From Gammaproteobacteria bacterium (GTDB lineage: Bacteria; Pseudomonadota; Gammaproteobacteria; Chromatiales; Chromatiaceae): 8,469 bases of DNA. The stretch lies in contig SBFV01000364.1 of assembly GCA_006227775.1 (NCBI GenBank), positions 1 through 8,469 of the forward strand, written 5' to 3'. Of the stretch, positions 1-6,432 are shown one piece after another (position 1 is the first letter of the stretch; every line of letters starts with the position of its first letter). Position numbers and translations under genes: made by a program. Below the pieces are notes generated by a model. The model was given only the letters and a program-made list of their open reading frames with translations. It was not told the DNA's origin and ran no database searches.

Positions 1-24
1 AAACGATAATGGATGCGTGGAGGC

Positions 25-30
25 TATAAT
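25..30 (+). promoter_or_regulatory. Candidate -10 promoter element upstream of the OmpH/Skp gene
   Basis: A perfect TATAAT hexamer lies about 130 bases before the OmpH-type start codon, in a leader where I see no gene on either strand. The bases about 17 upstream (positions 2-7) do not resemble TTGACA, and the window begins there, so the -35 side cannot be judged well. If used, transcription would start near position 37 and leave a leader of about 120 bases. This is inference from the hexamer alone. Confidence 0.35.
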
Positions 31-159
31 AGACCCACCATTCCGGTCAGGATACCCAGAAAGATTCGGCACTGGATTTCCGCGATGCCGGGAAGCGTCA
101 TCGGCGTTAATATGACTAGCCTTCTCCCCCACCCTGACCCCCTACCCCTGGAGCCCTGA

Positions 160-723
160 ATGAGACTTGCCGGTTGTGTCCCCAGCTTCTTTCTTGCGTT
201 GGTCTGCCTCCCTCTGGCCGCCGCCGAACCCGTCAGCATTGGCTATGTTGACATGCAACGCGTCATCGAGGAAAGCAAGCTCGGTAAACAGGCCTTCGCC
301 ACCCTGCAGGATAAGTACGCCGAACCCCAGGCGGTCCTACAAAAAGAGGAAAAGGAGATCATGCAACTCCAGCAGAATCTGGCCCGGGATGGCGCCCTCA
401 TGAGTCAGTCCGAACTGGACAAACGCAAGGCGGCCTTGCAGGAAAGGATTGGCCAGATCCAGCGCAAGGCCGCCATGGCCCAGCAGGAACTCTCCCAGGA
501 TCAGGCCAAGTTGGGCAGCGGCATCATCAAACCCGCCCAAGAGATCATTGTCGAATTGGGTAAGGAGCGGAAACTCACCGCTATCTTCGAACGTACTCAG
601 AGCGGGATGCTCTACGTGGAGGAAGACCGGAATCTGACCAATGAGGTGATCAAGCGGCTGGACGCAAAGACCGCCAAGGAGGCCAAGGAAGCAAAGGATG
701 CCAAGCCCGCCAAGGCAAAATAA
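160..723 (+). CDS. OmpH/Skp family periplasmic chaperone
   Basis: Skp-type chaperones are trimeric periplasmic proteins whose coiled-coil arms hold unfolded outer-membrane proteins on their way to the Bam machinery. The 187-residue product has a signal peptide (residues 1-22, hydrophobic FFLALVCLPLAAA, likely cut before Glu23). The family's opening strand follows (IGYVDMQRVIEES, 27-39), then a long Gln/Glu/Lys-rich coiled coil (about 45-120), and the closing segment MLYVEEDRNLTNEVIKRLDA (150-169). The ATG has a GGAG at 150-153 with 6 bases of spacing. E. coli Skp has 161 residues; the extra length is mostly a Lys/Ala tail (169-187). The usual downstream partner lpxD is absent: an antitoxin-like gene follows instead. 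It could therefore be a second OmpH paralogue rather than the main Skp, so no symbol is given. Family assignment is secure, client proteins are unknown. Confidence 0.92.
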   Translation: MRLAGCVPSFFLALVCLPLAAAEPVSIGYVDMQRVIEESKLGKQAFATLQDKYAEPQAVLQKEEKEIMQLQQNLARDGALMSQSELDKRKAALQERIGQIQRKAAMAQQELSQDQAKLGSGIIKPAQEIIVELGKERKLTAIFERTQSGMLYVEEDRNLTNEVIKRLDAKTAKEAKEAKDAKPAKAK

Positions 724-775
724 CCCGCCTTCGTCAGCCGCTTAACGTCTCTGTGGCGACCGCCGCTACCCCCCG

Positions 776-1219
776 ATGCCATCCCGACTGCCGGTCGAAG
801 ATAAGCTCGCCCTGACGCGCAAGGTCCTGCAAGTCCTGGCGGACTGGGACCTTGAACCCATGGTCCAATGCGAGTTGCTGGGATTACCGCCCAGCGACGC
901 GGGGCGGGCTTTTCGTCGTCTACGTCTGGGCAACAGCCTGCCGGATGATCGGGAGGTCTGGACCCGGGTAGCTTTACTGCTGCGGCTGGACAACGCCGTC
1001 CACCAGCTTTTCCCGCATTGCGCCTATTCGGCCAACCTCTGGGTGACCTCGCCCAATCCCCGCTGCGCGAACAAAACCCCGCTGGACATCATGCTGGAGG
1101 ACGGTTTGGCGGGAATCCGCCGAATCGAGCTCGCCTTGGACAATGTGGATCCCTTGACGCTCTTGAGAACCGACCTGGTCCAGGCCCCGCGTGTCGAATC
1201 ATCCGTCCTTCCAACCTGA
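776..1219 (+). CDS. Orphan ParS/MbcA-type (DUF2384) antitoxin-like protein
   Basis: This 147-residue protein resembles the Xre/MbcA/ParS antitoxin family, whose members pair an N-terminal helical Xre-like DNA-binding region with a C-terminal domain that binds a RES-type toxin. Residues 1-75 are helical and could be the Xre-like part. Residues 88-123 carry the recognisable toxin-binding signature: a Trp, then PNPR, then KTPLDIMLEDGLAGIRRIELALD. The small Gly-rich stretch usually seen before the TPLD-like motif is replaced here by CAN. No RES-domain toxin, nor any other small toxin candidate, lies next to it: an OmpH gene precedes and a glyoxalase II gene follows. It may be a solitary regulator descended from an antitoxin. 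The ATG is the only start available between the in-frame stop at 743-745 and residue 29, and it has no visible Shine-Dalgarno sequence, so translation may be weak. The tail after residue 125 matches nothing I know. Confidence 0.75.
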   Translation: MPSRLPVEDKLALTRKVLQVLADWDLEPMVQCELLGLPPSDAGRAFRRLRLGNSLPDDREVWTRVALLLRLDNAVHQLFPHCAYSANLWVTSPNPRCANKTPLDIMLEDGLAGIRRIELALDNVDPLTLLRTDLVQAPRVESSVLPT

Positions 1220-1230
1220 TCCGCCTTCAC

Positions 1231-1273
1231 CCATATATCCTCAATAATCATATAGAGTTAGACGATAATTTTA
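1231..1273 (+). promoter_or_regulatory. AT-rich island before gloC, possible promoter
   Basis: About 29 of the 40 bases from 1231 to 1270 are A or T, in contrast to the GC-rich surroundings. The island contains TATAGA (1251-1256) and GATAAT (1264-1269), both close to the -10 consensus, but no good -35 hexamer at standard spacing. No clear Shine-Dalgarno sequence precedes the gloC ATG at 1274. A promoter or an unstructured ribosome entry region would both explain the composition; I cannot choose between them. Confidence 0.35.
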
Positions 1274-1936
1274 ATGCTGAAATATCGCATCCTGCCCGTG
1301 ACGGCCTACCAGCAGAATTGCACCCTTCTCTGGTGTGATCAGACCCAGCGGGCCGCAATCGTCGATCCAGGGGGTGATCTGGACCGACTCCTCGGACTGA
1401 TCGCGGCTACGGGGATTCAACTGGAAAAAATCCTGCTCACCCACGGCCATTTTGATCATGTGGGTGCCGCCTCCCTCCTGGCTGAACATCTGGACTTGCC
1501 CATCCTCGGACCTCACCGGGAGGATGCCTTCCTGTTGAATTCTCTGCCCAGCCAATGCGCTACCTTCGGCTTCCCGCCAATCCCGGCCTTTACCCCCGAT
1601 CAGTGGCTTGATCAGGGGGACCTGATCCAGGTGGGCAGGGTTCAACTGGAAGTCATTCATTGTCCTGGCCACACGCCGGGTCACGTGGTCTTCTACTCCG
1701 CCGCGGACCGGCTGGCGCAGGTGGGTGATGTCATCTTCGAGGGTTCCATCGGACGAACGGACTTTCCCCGGGGCAACCACCGGGACCTCATCGCCTCCAT
1801 CCGCCAGCGGCTCTTCCCCCTTGGCGATGAGGTGCGCTTCATCCCCGGTCATGGCCCCATGTCCACCTTTGGCGCCGAACGGGCTAGCAACCCCTTCGTT
1901 GGCGACAGCCTATTCCGGCGCTCCAATTTCGCTTAG
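1274..1936 (+). CDS. gloC: Hydroxyacylglutathione hydrolase, type II glyoxalase (GloC/YcbL)
   Basis: Glyoxalase II enzymes hydrolyse S-lactoylglutathione to lactate and glutathione, the second step in removing methylglyoxal from the cytoplasm. The 220-residue protein is a complete metallo-beta-lactamase fold. Metal ligands are visible: THGHFDH (His57, His59, Asp61, His62), PGH (His133), GD (Asp152) and PGHG (His193). It lacks the extra C-terminal domain of classical GloB. It matches my recollection of E. coli YcbL/GloC closely throughout, for example the opening RILPVTAYQQNC, CPGHTPGHVVF, GDVIFEGSIGRTDFPRG and FIPGHGPMSTFGAERASNPF. It starts at an ATG in an AT-rich stretch without a clear ribosome binding site and shares its direction with both neighbours. 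An inverted repeat covers its stop codon. Family certain; substrate inferred from the GloC group, since other MBL-fold thioesterases look similar. Confidence 0.93.
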   Translation: MLKYRILPVTAYQQNCTLLWCDQTQRAAIVDPGGDLDRLLGLIAATGIQLEKILLTHGHFDHVGAASLLAEHLDLPILGPHREDAFLLNSLPSQCATFGFPPIPAFTPDQWLDQGDLIQVGRVQLEVIHCPGHTPGHVVFYSAADRLAQVGDVIFEGSIGRTDFPRGNHRDLIASIRQRLFPLGDEVRFIPGHGPMSTFGAERASNPFVGDSLFRRSNFA

Positions 1937-1965
1937 CTGTGCTTTACTTAGTTTGTTAATTGGAG
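1921..1965. repeat. Inverted repeat spanning the gloC stop codon
   Basis: CTCCAATT at 1921-1928 is matched by its exact reverse complement AATTGGAG at 1958-1965, with 29 bases between. After one mismatch outside (1920/1966) the pairing continues for about 2-3 more bases (1917-1919 with 1967-1969, one of them a G-U pair). The gloC TAG (1934-1936) lies in the loop. No run of T follows the right arm, so it is not a standard intrinsic terminator. It could be a long-loop RNA hairpin, an operator, or chance. Confidence 0.4.
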
Positions 1966-1994
1966 AGCTTCCCGATTTCCGACGAGGTCATGAC

Positions 1995-1999
1995 GAGGT
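1995..1999 (+). promoter_or_regulatory. Ribosome binding site that fixes a GTG start
   Basis: GAGGT lies 7 bases before the GTG at 2007. The reading frame stays open well upstream, back through the 3' half of gloC, with no comparable site there. This motif is the main reason for choosing GTG 2007 as the start of the next gene. Confidence 0.7.
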
Positions 2000-2006
2000 A
2001 ATCAAA

Positions 2007-2900
2007 GTGGCCACGGCATCTTCCCATCTCATCCAGGGGGTGAAATCCTACTGGGTTCGAGCCAATCTCCCGCCTGCCTTTTCCGCGGAAGATGAAGACC
2101 CATCCCCTCCTCCACCCCCTGCGCCCCGGAAAAAGTCCAGCGGCCCCCGCTTTGTCGAACCCTACCGGCTTGGCGAAGCTCAGCGAGCGGCCTTGCTGAA
2201 AGGCCTGGAGGCGGAGAGCCTGGGCGACGACGACAGCCGGCAAATCTTCCTTGCCGCCATCGAGTTCGATCTTGCCGGTTGCAAGACCCTGTTGGAGGCC
2301 AAAGCGGCGGCGGGGGGAGACATAAGTCCCGTCGCCAGTCCCGCCAACGGTACCGCGCCTGGCCAGGATGGTAATGGGGCTCCTCTCCCCGTGGCCGTTG
2401 AACCGCTCCCCCCCATGTCACCTCCCATGGCGCAACCAGCCGTCCTGCTGGCGTTGGGAAACCTCGCCCGCCAGTTGGCGCTGGCCTTGGCGGACCTGGA
2501 CCGGGAACAACGACAAGCCCTCCTGCAAGGACTGGAGGCATCGGACTGTCTGGCACGGGGTTACGGTGACCGTTACCTCGACGCCCTGCGCCTGGAACTG
2601 GAACATCTGGGCGCCACCTTTGTCTCCCCCGACTCGGATATCCACTCGGACTCGAATCGGGTCACGGCGACGGCCCCCTGGGTCGAGCCCCCACCCCCCC
2701 CCGCTCCCCCTTTGCCGCCTGAGGTCCGGGTCTTTCTGCGCCGGGCCGCCGATGCCTTCGGCGATTGTTTCGACGCCGAGCCAAGCAGCGCCGCTGGCAC
2801 CCCCTTCCCTCGCCTCCTGTCCCTCTTGGGCAGCCTCACCGGTCTGCCGCTTCCCGAGGATGAGATCACGCTGAATCAAATCCTTAAGGCGGATTCCTGA
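2007..2900 (+). CDS. Unrecognised protein with duplicated helical module and proline-rich linkers
   Basis: I do not recognise this 297-residue protein. It has no signal peptide or membrane segment and is probably cytoplasmic. Visible layout: a short N-terminal segment (1-25), a Pro-rich linker (32-40), helical module A (about 55-95), a Gly/Ala/Pro linker (102-142), helical module B (about 147-205), a second Pro-rich linker (228-238), and a C-terminal helical segment (239-297). Modules A and B look like copies of one another: EAQRAALLKGLEAESL aligns with REQRQALLQGLEASDC, and both continue into an amphipathic helix with similar spacing. The GTG start is supported by GAGGT at 1995-1999; an upstream extension of the frame would run antiparallel in sense to nothing but simply through gloC in another frame and has no initiation signal. 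It precedes the DUF349 gene by 170 bases, so a joint role is possible but unproven. Coding is likely from the ordered domain/linker pattern and the RBS. Confidence 0.72.
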   Translation: MATASSHLIQGVKSYWVRANLPPAFSAEDEDPSPPPPPAPRKKSSGPRFVEPYRLGEAQRAALLKGLEAESLGDDDSRQIFLAAIEFDLAGCKTLLEAKAAAGGDISPVASPANGTAPGQDGNGAPLPVAVEPLPPMSPPMAQPAVLLALGNLARQLALALADLDREQRQALLQGLEASDCLARGYGDRYLDALRLELEHLGATFVSPDSDIHSDSNRVTATAPWVEPPPPPAPPLPPEVRVFLRRAADAFGDCFDAEPSSAAGTPFPRLLSLLGSLTGLPLPEDEITLNQILKADS

Positions 2901-2930
2901 TCGGCCAACGACAACCGACAGGGAGGGGCG

Positions 2931-2969
2931 ATGGGTATACAATTCTCCTTCGGGCCAGCGCCCGCTTAA
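2931..2969 (+). other. Possible 12-codon leader ORF with strong ribosome binding site
   Basis: An ATG at 2931 opens a 12-codon frame (MGIQFSFGPAPA) ending at TAA 2967-2969. A GGGAGGGG run at 2921-2928 sits just before it, the most purine-rich Shine-Dalgarno-like stretch in the window, though the spacing is short. The ORF lies in the gap before the DUF349 gene. A 5-base-pair hairpin falls within its last codons. The peptide shows no run of one amino acid that would suggest classic attenuation. Expression is unproven. Confidence 0.25.
2951..2964 (+). other. Small GC hairpin in the DUF349 leader
   Basis: CGGGC (2951-2955) and GCCCG (2960-2964) form a perfect 5-base-pair stem with the 4-base loop CAGC. 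No T-run follows, so it is not an intrinsic terminator. At this GC content a stem of this size can occur by chance. Confidence 0.25.
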
Positions 2970-3070
2970 GCCGTAACCAAAGCCACCCCAGCAGGACCCC
3001 CGCGCCTGGCTGAAGACTCGCAATCCGCTGAAGCATCAACGCGGTTTGCCTCATCCTCCAGGGATTCACA

Positions 3071-5998
3071 ATGATTTTCAAGCGCTTATTTTCCCGTCGC
3101 CCAGCAGAGGCAACCTCCCAGCCGAAAATCGGTTCCAGGGGGGGCGGCGTTCAAAACCCGCGCCTGGATGCTTGTCATCGCCTGACGGACCTGGGGCAGT
3201 TACTCCGGCTGGCGGAAGAGGACGAGGATGCCGCGGTACGGGAGTTGGCCCAGGCCCGTTGTCGTCACCTGCTGTGTGGACAGGAAACCTCAGCCACCCT
3301 GGATCTGGCCCAGCGTATTCAAGCAGTCTCCCGATTCGACGAGGCCCGCCCCCAAGACCGGCGTCTCCTGGAACATCTGGCCCTGGAGGCCAGGGAACCC
3401 GAAGTGCGCCTGACCGCCATCGAGCGCCTGACGACCGCCCAGGACCTCCTGGCGGCCAGGGCCCTGGGCGACCCGGTGACCCGGGTACGCATCGCCGCCG
3501 CCGAACGCCTGCGCGATCGCCCGGCCCTGGAACACGTCGCCCGTCACATCGGCAAAAAGGACAAGAAGGTCTATCGCCTGGTGCATGGCCGCCTCAAGGA
3601 ACTGGCGGAGGAAGAGGCACGTCCAGCGCTGTTGCGCACCCAGGCTCAGGCCTTGTGCGACCAGCTCGAACGTCTGGGGCGCTTCGACAACTGGAGCCAG
3701 GATCTGGCCCTTTTCGCCATCATCACCGAGCAATGGCAACCATTAGCCGACCAGGCCGGGTCCGACCTTCAGGCCCGTTTCAGCCGAGAATGCCAGCGCT
3801 TCGAGGCCGCCCACGGGGACTATCTGCTCACCCAGGCCAAACAGGCGGATGCCCGGGAGACCCAAGCCGCCGAGGGGGCGGCCCTGGAAGCCCTGATCGA
3901 GGACCTGCGCGCCGCCGCCCACCAGGAGGACCCCGTCGTCCTGGCGGGGATCATTCAGGACGGCATGGCCCGTTGGGCGGCCATGGGTCCCGTTTCCGCC
4001 GCGTTGGACAGCGGCTATCGGGCGGCCCTCAGGTCCGCCCAGGCCCGCCTGGAGGCCCTGAACGACGAGCGCCACGCCCATGATCGCCTCAGCGCCTGGC
4101 TGGCCAGCGCTCGAGCGACCCTGGATCAGTCAGCGCCCATCGATCCGCCGGTGCTGGAGAGATTACTGGCCCAGACGCGGGCATTGCCCCCCCTGGCCGG
4201 CCCGGACCAAGGCCTGCAGGCCGCCGTCATCGAGGCCCGCGGCCAGATCGAGGAGCGCCAGCAGCGTCAGCGCCACCAGGCCGAACAGCGCCTGACCCAG
4301 GCCGAGACCAAGCTCAAGGCACTTGAAGCAGCCCTGGCCGCTGGTGAACTCAAGCATGCCGAACCCCTTTATCAGAGCCTACAGGCCACCATCGATGCCG
4401 CCGAACAGGGCGGGGCACCCGGTAACCGTACCCTTTCCCTCAAGGGCCGATTACGGGCTTCGCAGCCGCGCCTGCGCGAATTGCAACAGTGGCGGCGCTG
4501 GGGAGCGGACAACCACCGGCAGGAACTGTGTCAGGCCATGGAGGAATTGCTCGAACTGGATCTGCCCCTGGCCGCAAAGACCGAACGTCTCAAGTCCCTG
4601 CGGTCGGACTGGAAGGCCCTGGATCGGGAAGGCTCCCCCGTCAACCATCCCCTTTGGGAGCGTTTCCAGTCCGCGGCGGATCGGGTCTATGCCCAATGCC
4701 AGCCCTGGCTGGAACAACGGTCCCAGGAGCGCGAAGCCGCCCGGGCCGCCCGCGAGGCGGTATGCGCCCAGCTCGAAAGCTTCCTCGATCAGGTGGATTG
4801 GACACGGGTCAACTGGCGCCAGGCTCAACGGGCCGCCCGGGAGATGCGGACGGGCTGGGAACAATTGGGCGAGGTCGATCCCCGTCTGGCCCGGGGCATC
4901 GAACGGCGTTTCCGCGCCGCCCTGAAGCGGCTGGATGACCGCTTGTCCGCTGAGCGCGAGTCCAACCAGCGGCTCAAGCATGAGCTGATCGCCCGCGTCC
5001 GTGCCCTGGCGGAAGCACCCGACCTGGCGGCTGCCATCGACGAGACCAAACAGCTCCAGTCCCAGTGGCATACCACCGTCGCGGCCCGTCAGCGGGAGGA
5101 AAACCACCTGTGGCAGGAGTTTCGCGCCGCCTGCGATACCGTTTTCGCCCGTCGCCGTCAGCGTTACGAGGCCCAGGTCGCCGAACTGGAGGAGAATCGC
5201 CATTTCCGGCAGGCCATCCTCGCCGAAGCGGAGGCCCAGGCCGAGGCCCTGGCGCAAGCGGAGGCACCCTGCCCCGCCGACCTGCCGGCTGATCTGGAGG
5301 CTCGCTGGCGGGATAGCGCCCAGCTTCCCCTTCCCCGCCAGACTGGCGAGGACCTGGAGCAACGCTGGCAAAGGGTCCGTCGCCGATTCCAGGGCCTTCA
5401 TCGCGCCCAACAGACCCGCCTGCGCCAGCGGACGCTGGACCTGCTCGCCCGCCAGGCCCAGGTCTGTCAACACCTGGAAGCGGCGGCCCTGGGCGAGCAA
5501 CCCGCCCTGGACGTCCTCACCAGCGCTGCTGCCGCCTGGGATGCCTTGCCAGTCCAAGCCGATCCAGTCCTGCATAACGGCATGGCCCAGCGATATCACC
5601 AGGCCCGGGATTGGGTCATGCGGGACCGGACCGACCCGGCGGGGGTTTCCCGCGCCGCCGCTGCCGAGGCCAACGCCCGGACGCGGATGGAGCTTTGCCT
5701 GGGCCTGGAGATTCTGGCGCAGATCCAATCGCCCGCGGCCTGCGCCCAGGAGCGCCTGGCGATGCAGGTCAGCCGCTTGCAAGAACACCTCGCCGCCGGC
5801 GAGCGCGACCCCCTCGCCGAGGCCTCCCACCTGGTTGAGCGCTGGTATCTCACCGGCCCAACGTCGGCCGCGACCCTGGCCGACCTCGAACCCCGTTTTC
5901 AGCGCGCCCTGCGCGCCCTGCGGGAAGTCGAGACCAGGGCCGGTTCGCCGGCCCCTGGCGCCGGGTCCGAGCCGGAGGAAGCGGGACCACGCCGATGA
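3071..5998 (+). CDS. HEAT-repeat/DUF349 domain coiled-coil protein
   Basis: This is a 975-residue soluble helical protein with no signal peptide or membrane segment. Residues 38-180 form HEAT-like helical repeats (for example EPEVRLTAIERLTTAQDLLAARALGDPVTRVRIAAAERL). The middle is Gln/Glu/Arg-rich coiled coil, and DUF349 modules fill the second half. Each module has a Trp followed about 18 residues later by an aromatic: W514/F532, W596/F614, W666/F684 and W925/F943 share exactly this spacing, while W746/F773 and W823/Y842 vary. W302/Y316 may be a further, shorter copy. DUF349 has no well-defined biochemical function that I can state; the fold suggests a scaffold or nucleoprotein partner. The ATG has AGGGA at 3060-3064 with 6 bases of spacing. 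The TGA overlaps the start of the NTF2-like gene (ATGA), implying coupled translation. The long open frames antisense to it are composition artefacts. Confidence 0.9.
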   Translation: MIFKRLFSRRPAEATSQPKIGSRGGGVQNPRLDACHRLTDLGQLLRLAEEDEDAAVRELAQARCRHLLCGQETSATLDLAQRIQAVSRFDEARPQDRRLLEHLALEAREPEVRLTAIERLTTAQDLLAARALGDPVTRVRIAAAERLRDRPALEHVARHIGKKDKKVYRLVHGRLKELAEEEARPALLRTQAQALCDQLERLGRFDNWSQDLALFAIITEQWQPLADQAGSDLQARFSRECQRFEAAHGDYLLTQAKQADARETQAAEGAALEALIEDLRAAAHQEDPVVLAGIIQDGMARWAAMGPVSAALDSGYRAALRSAQARLEALNDERHAHDRLSAWLASARATLDQSAPIDPPVLERLLAQTRALPPLAGPDQGLQAAVIEARGQIEERQQRQRHQAEQRLTQAETKLKALEAALAAGELKHAEPLYQSLQATIDAAEQGGAPGNRTLSLKGRLRASQPRLRELQQWRRWGADNHRQELCQAMEELLELDLPLAAKTERLKSLRSDWKALDREGSPVNHPLWERFQSAADRVYAQCQPWLEQRSQEREAARAAREAVCAQLESFLDQVDWTRVNWRQAQRAAREMRTGWEQLGEVDPRLARGIERRFRAALKRLDDRLSAERESNQRLKHELIARVRALAEAPDLAAAIDETKQLQSQWHTTVAARQREENHLWQEFRAACDTVFARRRQRYEAQVAELEENRHFRQAILAEAEAQAEALAQAEAPCPADLPADLEARWRDSAQLPLPRQTGEDLEQRWQRVRRRFQGLHRAQQTRLRQRTLDLLARQAQVCQHLEAAALGEQPALDVLTSAAAAWDALPVQADPVLHNGMAQRYHQARDWVMRDRTDPAGVSRAAAAEANARTRMELCLGLEILAQIQSPAACAQERLAMQVSRLQEHLAAGERDPLAEASHLVERWYLTGPTSAATLADLEPRFQRALRALREVETRAGSPAPGAGSEPEEAGPRR

Positions 5999-6432
5999 CC
6001 CAGGACCTCTACCAGTCTCCCAGCGCCATCGAAACGGCCTTCTATGACGCCTTCGCCCGCCTGGATCTCAGCCTGATGGTCGCCATCTGGCTCCCCGGCG
6101 AGAGGGCTGTCTGCATCCATCCCGGCGGCCAGTTGTTGCGCGGCGCCGATGCCGTCCTCGATGGCTGGCGCCAGATCTTTAATGGCGCCGCGCCACCCAG
6201 CGTCGAGCATTTCGTCATCGATACCTTCAACGGCGGGGACCTGAGCGTTCACCTGGTGGAGGAACGCATCCGGCCCCACCATGCCCCGGCGGAGCGCGCC
6301 AACCGGCTCATCGCGACCAACGTCTACCTCCGGCAGGGGGGCCGATGGTACCTGGCCGAACATCACGGTTCCCTGCCTCTGGTCAAGCAGCCGCGCGGCC
6401 AGGCGATAGCGGAGAAGCCCCGTCTCCATTAA
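5995..6432 (+). CDS. NTF2/SnoaL-like domain protein
   Basis: This 145-residue protein has the pattern of the SnoaL_3/DUF4440 branch of the NTF2-like superfamily, small cone-shaped alpha+beta folds used either as enzymes or as ligand-binding and dimerising modules. Visible signs: an N-terminal helix pair (11-32) ending in Trp32, the CIHPGGQLLRG turn (40-50), a following helix with Trp58, and the closing strands IATNVYLRQGGRWYLAEHHGS (106-126), where GG-W and HH are typical of the group. Its ATG overlaps the DUF349 stop by 4 bases, so production of the two proteins is probably coupled; a shared function is a reasonable guess. No separate Shine-Dalgarno is obvious beyond GGAGG-like bases inside the upstream gene (GGAGGAAGCGGG, 5974-5985). 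No reaction can be assigned: members of this fold range from isomerases to non-catalytic binders. Confidence 0.85.
   Translation: MTQDLYQSPSAIETAFYDAFARLDLSLMVAIWLPGERAVCIHPGGQLLRGADAVLDGWRQIFNGAAPPSVEHFVIDTFNGGDLSVHLVEERIRPHHAPAERANRLIATNVYLRQGGRWYLAEHHGSLPLVKQPRGQAIAEKPRLH

Noticed and set aside
2..115. Open plus-strand frame at the left edge, possibly the end of an upstream gene
   Set aside because: Only 37 codons are visible, they match no family I know, and a consensus TATAAT lies inside; it cannot be told from chance.
160..225. Cys16 in the OmpH signal peptide as a lipoprotein attachment site
   Set aside because: The preceding residues (A-L-V) do not fit a lipobox, and an Ala-Ala-Ala cleavage site follows at residues 20-22.
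1271..1852. 193-codon minus-strand frame opposite gloC
   Set aside because: It is the same mirror-frame artefact as opposite the DUF349 gene; gloC has all its catalytic residues on the plus strand.
1725..2006. N-terminal extension of the duplicated-module protein back to an ATG at 1725
   Set aside because: It would overlap the gloC coding sequence in another frame, its translation is low-complexity Ser/Pro/Ala, and a good Shine-Dalgarno sequence supports GTG 2007 instead.
2884..3081. 65-codon minus-strand frame across the gap before the DUF349 gene
   Set aside because: It has a hydrophobic patch but overlaps the ends of both neighbouring genes, has no ribosome binding site I can see, and resembles no known small protein.
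3046..4083. 345-codon plus-strand frame overlapping the start of the DUF349 gene
   Set aside because: The translation is almost entirely Gly, Pro, Arg and Ser, a typical out-of-frame product of GC-rich coding DNA, and it conflicts with the well-supported DUF349 frame.
4451..5830. 459-codon open frame on the minus strand opposite the DUF349 gene
   Set aside because: It uses the frame whose codons are exact reverse complements of the sense codons. Stops there need TTA, CTA or TCA in the sense gene, which are rare at this GC content. The translation is Gly/Leu/Gln-rich with no recognisable domain or start signal.
5001..6047. 348-codon plus-strand frame inside the DUF349 gene
   Set aside because: The product is Pro/Arg/Ser/Ala-rich with no domain and lies fully in the shadow of DUF349 modules.
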